NCBI RefSeq assembly: GCF_900110345.1
Contig: NZ_FODJ01000004.1
Location: 177,273 to 241,272 of the forward strand
Reading direction: 5' to 3'
Source of the DNA: Amphibacillus marinus
GTDB lineage: Bacteria > Bacillota > Bacilli > Bacillales > Amphibacillaceae
DNA: 64,000 nucleotides
Shown: positions 55,185 to 63,959 of the stretch, one piece after another
Position numbering within the stretch: the first letter of the stretch is position 1
Layout of the letters: each line of letters starts with the position of its first letter
The notes under the pieces: generated by a model
Told to the model about the DNA's origin: nothing
The model's database searches: none
What the model saw: only the letters and a program-made list of their open reading frames with translations
Translations under genes and position numbers: made by a program

Positions 55185-57782
55185 ATGGATCGGTCAATTA
55201 AGCTCTTAAGCCAATTAAGTTATATCTGCTTGTTCACCTCCACTCTTTTGTTTCCTATTTCACTGCATGCAGTGGGAGGGGGAGGAGATGCATTTGATCC
55301 AAATGCTGAGCTGGATTTTAGTGAAGAAGTTATTGATCCAACTGAGCTAGACTTGGATGATCGGGAGTATGATTTACAAGACCCAATTGTTATTTCAGAT
55401 CTGGAGCAAGTTGCTGATAATGGACAGTTAGCACTATATATTGATCGGGAAACAGCAACCTTTGCCGTGCAGGAAAAAAAGACTGATTATGTTTGGTATT
55501 CCAATCCTAACGATCGCGTAAATGACCGAATTGCTCAAGGTGAAAATGCCCAATTGTTAAATGCATTACTCTATCTAGATTATTACAATTTAGTCGGACA
55601 GACGACGCGAATGAATAGCTATCAAGATAGTGTTCTTAAAGAGCAAGTAGACATTGATTTAATTGAAGATGGTGTGAAAATAACATTTACCTTTGGCGAA
55701 GCATCTAAAGGAATTGAGCAAATACCAAAGTACATGAGTCGAGAACGATTTGAAACCATCATCCTTGATAACATTGAGGACGAAAGGGCACGAGAAGATT
55801 TTAAAAGTCGTTTTCGCTTTATTGAAGAAGAGGATAGCTATGAAAGACGTGATGCTTCGTTTTCAGTTGTTATTTTAGAGCGATCCCTGCAAACGCTAGC
55901 AGCAGCTGGTTATACTGAGGCGGATTTAGCTTATGATCGGGAACAATATGAAGAAGAACTTGAAGAATCAGAGCATACTTTTTTTGTTATTCCACTAGTA
56001 ATCAAGCTTGATGGTGCCGATCTTCTGGTTGAAATTGATGGAAGGGAGCTTGAATACAGTGAGCAGAATCCACTGGCAATGATTCATCTGTTACCGTTTT
56101 TTGGTGCTGCTAATGCAAGACATGAGGGTTACATGTTTGTTCCAGATGGCTCAGGGGCACTCATTGATTTAAATAACCAAAAAACAAACTACCAGCCGTT
56201 TCGGATACCTATCTATGGTGAGGATGAAGCTGTTTTTAACCGAACTGAAGGTGCTATTACCGAGACTGCACGGCTGCCGGTGTTTGGTATGAAACAGGAT
56301 GATCATGCTTTTTTAGCCATAATTGAATCTGGTGACGCCATTGCTTCTGTTTACGCCGATGTTGCCTATCGATTAAATGAATATAATAACGTTTATAGTG
56401 TGTTTACTATTAAGGAATCTGGTCAATTAACACTGTCTGGTGGTGATCGCTCTAGTACGGTTTCAATTTTCCAAGGTGGAACGTATGACCAAGCAATGGC
56501 TTTGCGCTATCGGTTTGCTGTCAATGACTCGGCAAGCTATGTTGGGATGGCTAAGCTTTATCAGGATTACTTAATTAATCGTTATCAGCTTGAGCCGATA
56601 GCAACAACCCAGACGGTACCTTTTTATCTCGATTTATCTGGGGCAATTTGGAAAAGAGAAACGTTTTTAGGCGTACCCTATCGGTCGCTCCAGCCGTTAA
56701 CGACTTTCGAAGAAGCGGAGCAGATTGTACAGGCTTTACTCGATTATGACATTACAGACTTAACGGTCCGTTACAGCGGCTGGTTTAACGGTGGCATTGA
56801 CCATAAGAGGCCAAATAGGATTCAAGTCGATCGGCCAATTGGGGGTAGAGCGGGCTTTACTGATTTTGGTCAATTTCTCCAAGATAATCAGGTTAACTTC
56901 TATCCTGATGTAGCTTTACTAAATGTTCATCAAAACTCACTTGGTTTTCGACCATCACAAGCGGCATCTCGTTTTATTACACGAAGAATTGCCGAGGTTT
57001 ATCCATTTAACATGGCGAGCTCACGCCGAGATCGTGAAAATCAAACACCTTATTATGTGCTATCACCGCGGCAACTGCCGGATCATGTTCATGCGTTTTT
57101 ACAAGCATATGATCAGTTTCAACAGACAGGGCTGTCCCTTAGAGACTTAGGTAATTATGTTAATTCTGATTTTAGAGAGAAGCAAGTTATTAATCGTGAG
57201 CAAGCTAAGCAGACAATTATAGAACAGTATCAGCAAATTGCTGAAGAGGTCCCATCTTTGTTAACGATTGGCGGAAATGCATTTGCACTTCCATATACAA
57301 ATGTGATCCTTGAGGCACCATTAACAAGTAGTGGCTTTAATATTACTGATCAAAGTGTCCCATTTTATCAAATGGTGATTCGGGGCTATGCCAATTATGC
57401 AGGTACACCACTTAATTTAGCGGTGAATCAACAGCTTGATGAGCAACTGCTACAGTTGCTTGAAACGGGGGCAAGCCCATATTTTTCTTGGTTTTACCAA
57501 GATGGCGCCACTGTAAAGGATACCGAGTTTGATTATTTATTTTCTGCTCAATATCAGCTCTGGTTAGATGATGCAGTTGCTTTGTATCATGAGCTTAACG
57601 ACGTGTTAAGCGAGGTAAGTGCGTCACCAATAACTGATCACCAAGTGCTAGCTGAACAAGTGGTGAAAACAACCTATGCAGACCAGCTTGCCGTCATTGT
57701 TAATTACAATGATTGGCCAGTTGATGTTGAAGGTATGACAGTTGATGCACTAAGCTTTCACGTGGTTAGGGGGGATCGATAA
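55185..57782 (+). CDS. Secreted DUF5696-domain protein (possible glycoside hydrolase-like)
   Basis: 865 aa with a signal peptide (about 1-30) and an acidic mature N-terminus. An N-terminal beta-rich region (about 60-300; TATFAVQEKKTDYVWYSNPND) resembles the sandwich preceding GH barrels. A middle segment has FVPDGSGALIDLNNQK. From about residue 475 there is a (beta/alpha)-barrel-like series: LTVRYSGWFNGGIDHKRPN, VNFYPDVALLNVH, YYVLSPRQLP, LSLRDLGNYVNSDF, LLTIGGNAFALPY. No catalytic pair can be assigned. The stop overlaps the next permease start by one base (TAATG). The left-edge paralogue has the same neighbours. Confidence 0.78.
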   Translation: MDRSIKLLSQLSYICLFTSTLLFPISLHAVGGGGDAFDPNAELDFSEEVIDPTELDLDDREYDLQDPIVISDLEQVADNGQLALYIDRETATFAVQEKKTDYVWYSNPNDRVNDRIAQGENAQLLNALLYLDYYNLVGQTTRMNSYQDSVLKEQVDIDLIEDGVKITFTFGEASKGIEQIPKYMSRERFETIILDNIEDERAREDFKSRFRFIEEEDSYERRDASFSVVILERSLQTLAAAGYTEADLAYDREQYEEELEESEHTFFVIPLVIKLDGADLLVEIDGRELEYSEQNPLAMIHLLPFFGAANARHEGYMFVPDGSGALIDLNNQKTNYQPFRIPIYGEDEAVFNRTEGAITETARLPVFGMKQDDHAFLAIIESGDAIASVYADVAYRLNEYNNVYSVFTIKESGQLTLSGGDRSSTVSIFQGGTYDQAMALRYRFAVNDSASYVGMAKLYQDYLINRYQLEPIATTQTVPFYLDLSGAIWKRETFLGVPYRSLQPLTTFEEAEQIVQALLDYDITDLTVRYSGWFNGGIDHKRPNRIQVDRPIGGRAGFTDFGQFLQDNQVNFYPDVALLNVHQNSLGFRPSQAASRFITRRIAEVYPFNMASSRRDRENQTPYYVLSPRQLPDHVHAFLQAYDQFQQTGLSLRDLGNYVNSDFREKQVINREQAKQTIIEQYQQIAEEVPSLLTIGGNAFALPYTNVILEAPLTSSGFNITDQSVPFYQMVIRGYANYAGTPLNLAVNQQLDEQLLQLLETGASPYFSWFYQDGATVKDTEFDYLFSAQYQLWLDDAVALYHELNDVLSEVSASPITDHQVLAEQVVKTTYADQLAVIVNYNDWPVDVEGMTVDALSFHVVRGDR

Positions 57783-58687
57783 TGATCGTTAGCAAGCGTA
57801 AACCAACTTTAGAGGAACGAAGAGGTCGGTGGGCATGGGTTTTTATTGCCCCGTGGCTGCTAGGTTTTACCTTATTGTTTGCTGTGCCACTTATTCAATC
57901 CATGTTCTATAGCTTTAGTGAGCTCAGTTTATCACCAACCGGACTTCAACTTGATTTCAAAGGGATGGCTAATTATCGTAATGCATTAATGGAGCATGTT
58001 GATTATAATCGAACCTTGACAGAAGCGGTACTGAACATGCTCTTAAATGTTCCGTTGGTGGTTATTTTTAGTCTGTTCGTGGCCCAGTTATTAAACCAGC
58101 AATTTAAAGGGAGAATGATCGCGCGGGTTATCTTCTTCTTACCTGTTATTCTTGCATCCGGTGTCATTGCTTCAATTGAAAGTGGTGATTTTCTCCAAAG
58201 TGCGATAATGGGTGGCGGTAATGATCCGGCAACAGGAGCAGGTTCAATGCTAAGAAGCTTTGAACTTGAGCGCCTGCTCATTCAATCGGGCATGAATGAA
58301 TTATTTGTCACATATCTCACGGGATCGGTTGATCGAATCTATGAAATTGTTAGTGCTGCTGGCGTGCAAATTATTATTTTTTTAGCTGGTCTACAAGCAA
58401 TTGCGCCACAACTCTATGAAGCTGCCAAAATTGAGGGTGCAACTGGATATGAGGCATTTTGGAAGATCACGTTTCCAATGATTAGTCCCTTAATTTTAAC
58501 AAATGTCATTTATACGGTTATTGATGCCTTTACCAGCAATGATATGACGACATTAATTCAAGAAACTGCCTTCCGACAATTTGATTTTGGCTTAAGTGCA
58601 GCTATGTCTTGGATCTACTTTATTATTATTGCCTTAATTTTGCTCATTACGACCTATAGCATTAATAGAAAAGTATTTTACCAGTGA
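57782..58687 (+). CDS. Sugar ABC transporter permease (MalF type, DUF5696-linked)
   Basis: 301 aa, six predicted helices; EAA loop LYEAAKIEGATGYEAFWKITFP near residue 215. It shares with the permease at 581-1432 the FLPVI(V/L)ASG block, the GLQxxxxG block near residue 53 and a long external segment (about 130-185), so the two are direct paralogues. Coupled to the DUF5696 gene by TAATG. Partner of the next gene. Confidence 0.91.
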   Translation: MIVSKRKPTLEERRGRWAWVFIAPWLLGFTLLFAVPLIQSMFYSFSELSLSPTGLQLDFKGMANYRNALMEHVDYNRTLTEAVLNMLLNVPLVVIFSLFVAQLLNQQFKGRMIARVIFFLPVILASGVIASIESGDFLQSAIMGGGNDPATGAGSMLRSFELERLLIQSGMNELFVTYLTGSVDRIYEIVSAAGVQIIIFLAGLQAIAPQLYEAAKIEGATGYEAFWKITFPMISPLILTNVIYTVIDAFTSNDMTTLIQETAFRQFDFGLSAAMSWIYFIIIALILLITTYSINRKVFYQ

Positions 58688-58706
58688 GGAGAAAGAGGTG
58701 ATCAAC

Positions 58707-59729
58707 ATGTCATTAATGACGGGAAAGGTCATAAATTCGAAAAAAGAAGGGCAAGAAGTGCAGAGATGGGAACGATTCCAGCAGCGTTACTTAACACTTG
58801 AGAAGGTGAAAAGCAGTGTATGGACAATCGTTCGAGCTGTTTTAATCATTGGTCTATCCTACGTTATTCTATATCCAATTCTGTTAAAAGTATCTATTGC
58901 ATTTACGCATCGTGTTGATTTGTATGATCCAACAGTTATGCTCATTCCAAGAAACGTTACACTTGAAAATTTTGAATATGTCATCAGCACGATGAATTAC
59001 GCAAAAGTCACATGGCATTCTTTCTTGCTGTCAGCAATGACAATGGTTCTGACGGTAATTACATGCTCGCTAGTAGGGTATGGATTTGCACGGTTTACTT
59101 TTAAAGGGAAAAACGTGTTATTTTCCTTGGTTATCCTGACCATTCTTGTGCCGCCACAAACGATTATGGTGCCAACTTATATTAATTATCGTAATTTTGA
59201 TTTATTCGGTTTGATAGGTCTATTTAATGAAGGTGGGCTAAACTTAATTGGCAGTTACTGGCCGTTTGTCATTTCTTCAGCAACAGGCATGGGTTTAAAA
59301 GCTGGATTATTCATTTTTATCTTTAGACAGTTTTTCAAAAGCTTCCCGAAGGAAATTGAAGAAGCTGCTTTCGTGGATGGTGCGGGTGTCTTTAAAACGT
59401 TTTTTCAGATTATGCTACCAAATGCGATTCCGGCCATTATTACAGTTATGTTGTTTTCCTTCGTTTGGCAGTGGAATGATGTTTATTATACGACGATGTT
59501 TCTCGATAATGCGTCAGTAATGTCAACACAGCTTCAAACAGTAGGGGCAACGATAGCGCATCGATTATCAACAACTTCGGGTGGTGGCGTCGGAGCGGTT
59601 GATCCATTCTATGTCTCGATGCTTGTCAATACCAGTATTTTATTAGCCATATTACCACTAATTGTATTGTATCTGTTTGTTCAGCGCCACTTTGTTGAGA
59701 GTGTTGAACGTACCGGTATCGTAGGGTAG
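58707..59729 (+). CDS. Sugar ABC transporter permease (MalG type, DUF5696-linked)
   Basis: 340 aa; EAA loop EEAAFVDGAGVFKTFFQIMLP near residue 225 and C-terminal VQRHFVESVERTGIVG, both shared with the permease at 1450-2451. An insert before the last helix (TLQTVGATIAHRLSTTSGGGVG region) matches the long insert in the paralogue. ATG 58707 has AGAGGTG 6 bases upstream; GTG 58698 is an alternative. Confidence 0.9.
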   Translation: MSLMTGKVINSKKEGQEVQRWERFQQRYLTLEKVKSSVWTIVRAVLIIGLSYVILYPILLKVSIAFTHRVDLYDPTVMLIPRNVTLENFEYVISTMNYAKVTWHSFLLSAMTMVLTVITCSLVGYGFARFTFKGKNVLFSLVILTILVPPQTIMVPTYINYRNFDLFGLIGLFNEGGLNLIGSYWPFVISSATGMGLKAGLFIFIFRQFFKSFPKEIEEAAFVDGAGVFKTFFQIMLPNAIPAIITVMLFSFVWQWNDVYYTTMFLDNASVMSTQLQTVGATIAHRLSTTSGGGVGAVDPFYVSMLVNTSILLAILPLIVLYLFVQRHFVESVERTGIVG

Positions 59730-59762
59730 TGCGTATTACATGATGACAAGGAGTGGTACAGA

Positions 59763-60752
59763 TTGAAAGCGTTATTCATCAAAGGTTTTACCTATGGTTG
59801 GAGCGGACGTAAAGGCGATTATTTAACGGATGCTTCATTTGAATCAATGAAAAAGCTGAAACAAACAGGAGCAGAGTGGATTGCGCTCGCCTTCTCGGTG
59901 CGCCAAGAAACATTAAAAAAAAAAGAAATATCGTTTCGTTATGGTGAGACGGTGACAGACTATGATATTGAAACAGCGCTAAATAATGCGCGTAAGCTTA
60001 ATTTGAAGATTTGTTTAAAACCAGTTGTCAATTGTCGAGATCAACTGTGGCGGGCACGCATTGGGTTTCCTGATGAAGCTCAGCAAATGTGGGCAGCTTG
60101 GTTTTCTGAATATACTGCTTTTCTCGTCCACTATGCTGAAATTGCTGAGCGCTTTAATTGTGAATTATTCTGTATTGGGTGTGAAATGGTTGGGACAGAG
60201 CACAAAGCAACAGAATGGTATCAGGTCATTAATGCGATTCGTTCGGTATACAAGGGCTTGTTAACGTATAACGCAAATCATGGTAAAGAGTTAGCAATAA
60301 CGTGGCTGGATCAAATTGATATTCTGGGAACAAGTGCTTATTATCCAGTCGCTAATAAGCCTCGTACATCTGTAAACGAAATGATTAGCAATTGGCAGCC
60401 GGTTAAAGCACGAATGAAGGCTTGGCATGAGCGATTCGCCAAACCGATTCTGTTTATGGAGATTGGCTGTCGCAGTGCGAGCGGCTGTGCTACCATGCCG
60501 TGGGATTTCGAGCACGACGATCTCCCCTTTGATGAACTTGAGCAAGCGAATTTTTACCAATCGGCTTTAGAAGTCTTTTGGGATCAACCATGGTTCTGCG
60601 GTTTTTTCTGGTGGGATTGGGGGACGGATTTAACCAATCTTGCCCAAGATGATCGCGGCTTTAATATTCATGGGAAGCAAGCGGAGCAGGTGTTGAAAGT
60701 ATGGTACGAAAAAAAGAAAAGCGCAGCTGGAGAAAGGGCTAGCAATGGTTAA
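59763..60752 (+). CDS. GH113 family beta-mannanase/mannosidase-like enzyme, cytoplasmic
   Basis: 329-aa (beta/alpha)8 barrel without signal peptide. The acid/base is predicted as Glu141 in FCIGCEMVGTE and the nucleophile as Glu233 in PILFMEIGCRSASG; the spacing and context fit GH113 (Alicyclobacillus ManA uses Glu151/Glu231, from memory). The N-terminus KALFIKGFTYGWSGRKGDY and the late aromatic WFCGFFWWDWGTD agree. Likely acts on imported manno- or glucomanno-oligosaccharides. TTG 59763 has AAGGAGTG 7 bases upstream. Overlaps the GH9 gene by 8 bases. Confidence 0.82.
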   Translation: MKALFIKGFTYGWSGRKGDYLTDASFESMKKLKQTGAEWIALAFSVRQETLKKKEISFRYGETVTDYDIETALNNARKLNLKICLKPVVNCRDQLWRARIGFPDEAQQMWAAWFSEYTAFLVHYAEIAERFNCELFCIGCEMVGTEHKATEWYQVINAIRSVYKGLLTYNANHGKELAITWLDQIDILGTSAYYPVANKPRTSVNEMISNWQPVKARMKAWHERFAKPILFMEIGCRSASGCATMPWDFEHDDLPFDELEQANFYQSALEVFWDQPWFCGFFWWDWGTDLTNLAQDDRGFNIHGKQAEQVLKVWYEKKKSAAGERASNG

Positions 60753-62343
60753 AGTTAATCAAATTGGCTATCCAAGTGATGCGCCAAAGGTTGCTGTCCT
60801 GACAGATGGGCAGAATCCTTTTTATATATGTTGTGACCAAAGTGGAACGGTTGTATTTGAAGGTAAGCCTAAGCAGCCAATTAAAGATCAAGCAAGCGGT
60901 GAGTTGGTTTTTCATGGCGATTTTTCTAGCCTAACCACTGAAGGCAGCTATTATATAAAACAAGGGACTAGTCAATCTGCGCCCTTTCAAATTACTAGGT
61001 TTCCTTATCAAGCGGTCCATTTAAGTGTGTTAAAGGCTTTCTATTATTTACGGTGTGGAATGGCATTATCGCCGCCTTATGCCGAAACACAGTGGGTGCA
61101 CAAGGCTTGCCATACACAGGTAGCCATTGACTATGAATCAAAACAGCAAATCAAGTGTCAAGGTGGCTGGCATGATGCGGGCGACTATGGTAAATATACA
61201 GTTGCTGCGGCAAAGGCGTTGGCAGATTTACTGCTTGCTTTTGAATTAAAGCCAGCCACTTTTCAAGCGACTACACCAATTCCTGAGACAGATGGTGTTA
61301 TGCCTGATCTCTTGCACGAATGTCAATATGAGCTTAACTGGTTGTTGAAAATGCAAAACAAAGGCAGCGGTGGTGTTTATCACAAGGTTACAACCCTAGC
61401 CTTTCCCGCCATGATTATGCCCGAGGATGATGTTGAGCCGTTGTATGTGCTCCCAATCTCAACGACAGCGACGGCGGCTTTTACTGCAATCATGGCTCAG
61501 GCTTATCGTATTTTGCTAAATTATCAGCCCGATTCAGCTAAGAATTACTTAACGGCAGCAAAGCAAGCGTGGGCTTTTTTGATGAAACATCCCGAGCCGA
61601 TCTTGTTTGTGAACCCCAATGATGTTCTAACTGGTGAATACGGTGATAATTGTGATCGGGATGAACGCTATTGGGCAGCAGGTGAGCTTTATCGTGCCAC
61701 TGGCGACGGGCAGTATGTTGCTGCCTTTAAAGTGCAGTCTGATCATAAATTTGACCACTATGCCCTTGGCTGGGCAAATATGGGTGGTTATGGCACAATT
61801 AGTTACTTGCTAAATCAAGCTGTCCCAACAGAGGATGCATTAGGGCAACTGTTAAGGGCGGGATGGCTTAACGAAGCCCAGCGTTTGTTAAAAGTGGCAG
61901 CAACCACTGGTTATCGTGTTTCGCTAGAAGTAGCAGATTATCATTGGGGTAGCAATATGACGCTCATGAATGCTGCTACGCATCTCTTAATAGCCTATCA
62001 CTTGACTGGCGAACAGTGCTATCGAGAACAGGCCTTAGAACATGTTCATTATTTGCTAGGGCGAAATATGCATAATTTGAGCTATGTCTCTGGCATTGGT
62101 GCGCAGTCTGTTAGCCAGCAGCATTATCGCCCGTCAGCAGCCCTACCCGCTGGTAGTGATCCGGTTCCGGGCTTGGTTTCTGGGGGACCTAATCAGCAGT
62201 TACAAGATGAAGTATCTCGTCGGCAGCTAGCGGGAAAGCCACCGCAGGCGTGTTTTATTGATCATGAAGCAAGCTATGCTACCAATGAAGTGACTATCTA
62301 TTGGAACTCACCTGTTGTGCTGGTATTATCATTTTTTTCATAG
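60745..62343 (+). CDS. GH9 family glycosidase, cytoplasmic
   Basis: 532 aa. N-terminal Ig-like CelD_N domain (about 1-85; VNQIGYPSDAPKVAVL) and a GH9 (alpha/alpha)6 barrel (about 90-532). Catalytic Asp144 and Asp147 in GWHDAGDYGKY, acid Glu515 in NEVTIYWNSP; RCGMALSPPYA and LGRNMHNLSYVSGIG are family blocks. No signal peptide, so it should work on imported cello- or glucomanno-oligosaccharides rather than on cellulose. Last gene of the operon; a hairpin at 62370-62396 follows. Confidence 0.9.
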   Translation: MVKVNQIGYPSDAPKVAVLTDGQNPFYICCDQSGTVVFEGKPKQPIKDQASGELVFHGDFSSLTTEGSYYIKQGTSQSAPFQITRFPYQAVHLSVLKAFYYLRCGMALSPPYAETQWVHKACHTQVAIDYESKQQIKCQGGWHDAGDYGKYTVAAAKALADLLLAFELKPATFQATTPIPETDGVMPDLLHECQYELNWLLKMQNKGSGGVYHKVTTLAFPAMIMPEDDVEPLYVLPISTTATAAFTAIMAQAYRILLNYQPDSAKNYLTAAKQAWAFLMKHPEPILFVNPNDVLTGEYGDNCDRDERYWAAGELYRATGDGQYVAAFKVQSDHKFDHYALGWANMGGYGTISYLLNQAVPTEDALGQLLRAGWLNEAQRLLKVAATTGYRVSLEVADYHWGSNMTLMNAATHLLIAYHLTGEQCYREQALEHVHYLLGRNMHNLSYVSGIGAQSVSQQHYRPSAALPAGSDPVPGLVSGGPNQQLQDEVSRRQLAGKPPQACFIDHEASYATNEVTIYWNSPVVLVLSFFS

Positions 62344-62369
62344 AGTAATGTCTTGATCTTACTTACTAT

Positions 62370-62396
62370 AGGGGTTCATCTAATCGATGAACCCCT
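62370..62396 (+). terminator. Hairpin at the end of the glycan operon
   Basis: Perfect 10-bp arms AGGGGTTCAT / ATGAACCCCT with a 7-base loop; the following T run is weak, so termination efficiency is uncertain. Confidence 0.7.
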
Positions 62397-62456
62397 AACT
62401 CGTGTTATGCATAAACGACCAAATATCATGTATTTTTAAGGGGCTTATTATTCCTG

Positions 62457-63074
62457 TTAAGGCGTTGTTTCTTTTGTGGCTAGTCGTCGCTCAGTCATTC
62501 GTACACAACGAAAGCAGAGCTTTATGGAACAGAACGATGCTAGTGCAGGTATGAAGATAATGGCAACCGGTAATAACAGGCAGGCGATCATGGCAAAAAT
62601 AATAAGCGTTAGCGAGAGAATAGTAGTAGGTAAATACATGAATGCATAAAGAAGTGCGTGTTTTAATAGTTGCTTTATGGTAAACGTGTAGTGAACCATC
62701 AGTGGAAAAGCAAACACTAACACAAAGCCAACAATAATAGCTAGCGTCATCATCATGCCGAGCACAAGGACACTTAAATTTGGACTAAGCTCTTCGATAA
62801 TAGCTAAATTAAGGATAAAAATAGTGATAAAACTAATAAATAAAAGTGAAAGAATAAAACTTTGCTTTAAATTACTTTTAAAAGCGCTTACAAATTCCTT
62901 GGCCAAGTGTTTGTTTTGCCCCATTAGCCAACCTCTAATGACACTATGCATCGCCGCTGTTGCTGGGAATAACGTTACTAAGGGCAGTGATGCAATAAGC
63001 CAAAGTAAGTTAAGTAAAAAAAGATTTGAAATGAACTCAATGATTGCATAAAACTTTGAATTTATGAATCGCAT
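62457..63074 (-). CDS. DUF624 (YesL-like) membrane protein
   Basis: 205 aa, about five membrane helices. N-terminal pattern FYAIIEFISNLFLLNLLWLIASLPLVTLFPATAAMHSVIRGW is the DUF624/YesL signature. Such genes lie beside carbohydrate ABC transporters (for example yesLMNOPQ of B. subtilis) but have no defined function. Here it is convergent to the glycan operon, so it may be an accessory of one of the sugar importers. AAGGAGC precedes ATG 63074. Confidence 0.88.
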   Translation of the reverse strand: MRFINSKFYAIIEFISNLFLLNLLWLIASLPLVTLFPATAAMHSVIRGWLMGQNKHLAKEFVSAFKSNLKQSFILSLLFISFITIFILNLAIIEELSPNLSVLVLGMMMTLAIIVGFVLVFAFPLMVHYTFTIKQLLKHALLYAFMYLPTTILSLTLIIFAMIACLLLPVAIIFIPALASFCSIKLCFRCVRMTERRLATKETTP

Positions 63075-63143
63075 AAGCAGTGCTCCTTATCTACATGTAT
63101 CTTCTTATTATAGCACAATAATGCTAGCTAGAAGCACAAGTAA

Positions 63144-63175
63144 AAGGCTATTTCTCCAATTGGAGAAATAGCCTT
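63144..63175. terminator. Perfect 32-bp palindromic terminator
   Basis: AAGGCTATTTCTCCAA followed by its exact complement; on the minus strand it is followed by TTTTAC, 6 bases after the miniprotein stop. Confidence 0.8.
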
Positions 63176-63181
63176 AATAGG

Positions 63182-63316
63182 TTAGAAGTAGTCAATAATT
63201 ATGTCTTCAACATGTGTCTCTATGTGAAGGTTTTGATTAGATTCTTCTTTTAAATAGCCAATTAATCCAAATGCAATTACTAAGAGCAGAAATAAAATAA
63301 TTAACCCTTTCCGCAT
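63182..63316 (-). CDS. 44-residue membrane miniprotein
   Basis: ATG 63316 with TTAGGAGGAAAG 7 bases upstream opens a 44-codon frame: MRKGLIILFLLLVIAFGLIG, then YLKEESNQNLHIETHVED, then IIIDYF and TAA. It has two positive residues, one hydrophobic helix and an acidic outer tail, so it is a single-pass or signal-anchored small protein. Flanked by a perfect terminator. No family is recognised. The strong SD, clear start and own terminator argue that it is real. Confidence 0.65.
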   Translation of the reverse strand: MRKGLIILFLLLVIAFGLIGYLKEESNQNLHIETHVEDIIIDYF

Positions 63317-63410
63317 CAGTCTTTCCTCCTAATTTGTCAAGCTATCATTTATTTTATATGATAAGAGTTAATTAGCAAAGGCTTAATTTTTAAATAAGGA
63401 GCAGTAATTA

Positions 63411-63959
63411 ATGGAAAAATTTCATCAAGCCCATGTCATTGAAATAACAGCAATTGGTACGGGGACTAGGGTATGTTTAGATTTTGTTGATCAACTTGCC
63501 CCAACTGAAGGTATTTGTATAGGCAATACCGGCAGTGGCTATTTAGTTGCGCTAGCAGAAAATCGGGTTACGGATACTTATCCGCCCAGACCATTTCGTG
63601 TTAATGCTGGTGCAATTCACCATTATGTATTGTTAGAAGAGGATAAGACAGGCTACTTAGCTGAACTCGTCCCAGGTATAAAAATCCCAGTCTGGCAGGA
63701 CGGTCAAAGTCGATTGGTACCAATTGGTCGTGTTAAACAGGAGAAACGGAAGTTACTAAGAATTGTCTGTCAAGTTAGTCATTCAGGTCAGCAAATCTCT
63801 GTTACCGTGCAGGAAGCCGATAGCGTTCACTTGCTAGCTAGCAACGGTGTAGCTAAATCAGTACTTGAATTAAAGGTCGGTGATACCTTAAGCTGCTACC
63901 CAGATCAACCTGGTAGACATCTTGGTGAGAAAATTGATGAGGAAATTACGGAATTGTAG
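63411..63959 (+). CDS. Stand-alone homologue of the C-terminal half of 3-dehydroquinate synthase II
   Basis: 182 aa. The sequence follows the C-terminal part of archaeal AroB'/DHQS-II: VIEITAIGTGTRVCLD, EGICIGNTGSGYLV, the signature PPRPFRVNAGAIHHYVLL, KTGYLAELVPG, IGRVKQEKRKLLRI, VQEADSVHLL, LKVGDTLSCY and GRHLGEKIDEEI. The archaeal enzymes are about twice as long (~320-380 aa); the N-terminal half is missing here, yet ATG 63411 has a good SD (AAGGAGC) and the frame upstream is non-coding, so it is not a visible truncation. It may need a partner protein, or have a new function. Confidence 0.8.
   Translation: MEKFHQAHVIEITAIGTGTRVCLDFVDQLAPTEGICIGNTGSGYLVALAENRVTDTYPPRPFRVNAGAIHHYVLLEEDKTGYLAELVPGIKIPVWQDGQSRLVPIGRVKQEKRKLLRIVCQVSHSGQQISVTVQEADSVHLLASNGVAKSVLELKVGDTLSCYPDQPGRHLGEKIDEEITEL

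Noticed and set aside
62370..62396. Mobile-element end at the perfect hairpin after the GH9 gene
   Set aside because: A 10-bp stem at an operon end is explained more simply as a terminator; no transposase or target duplication is seen.
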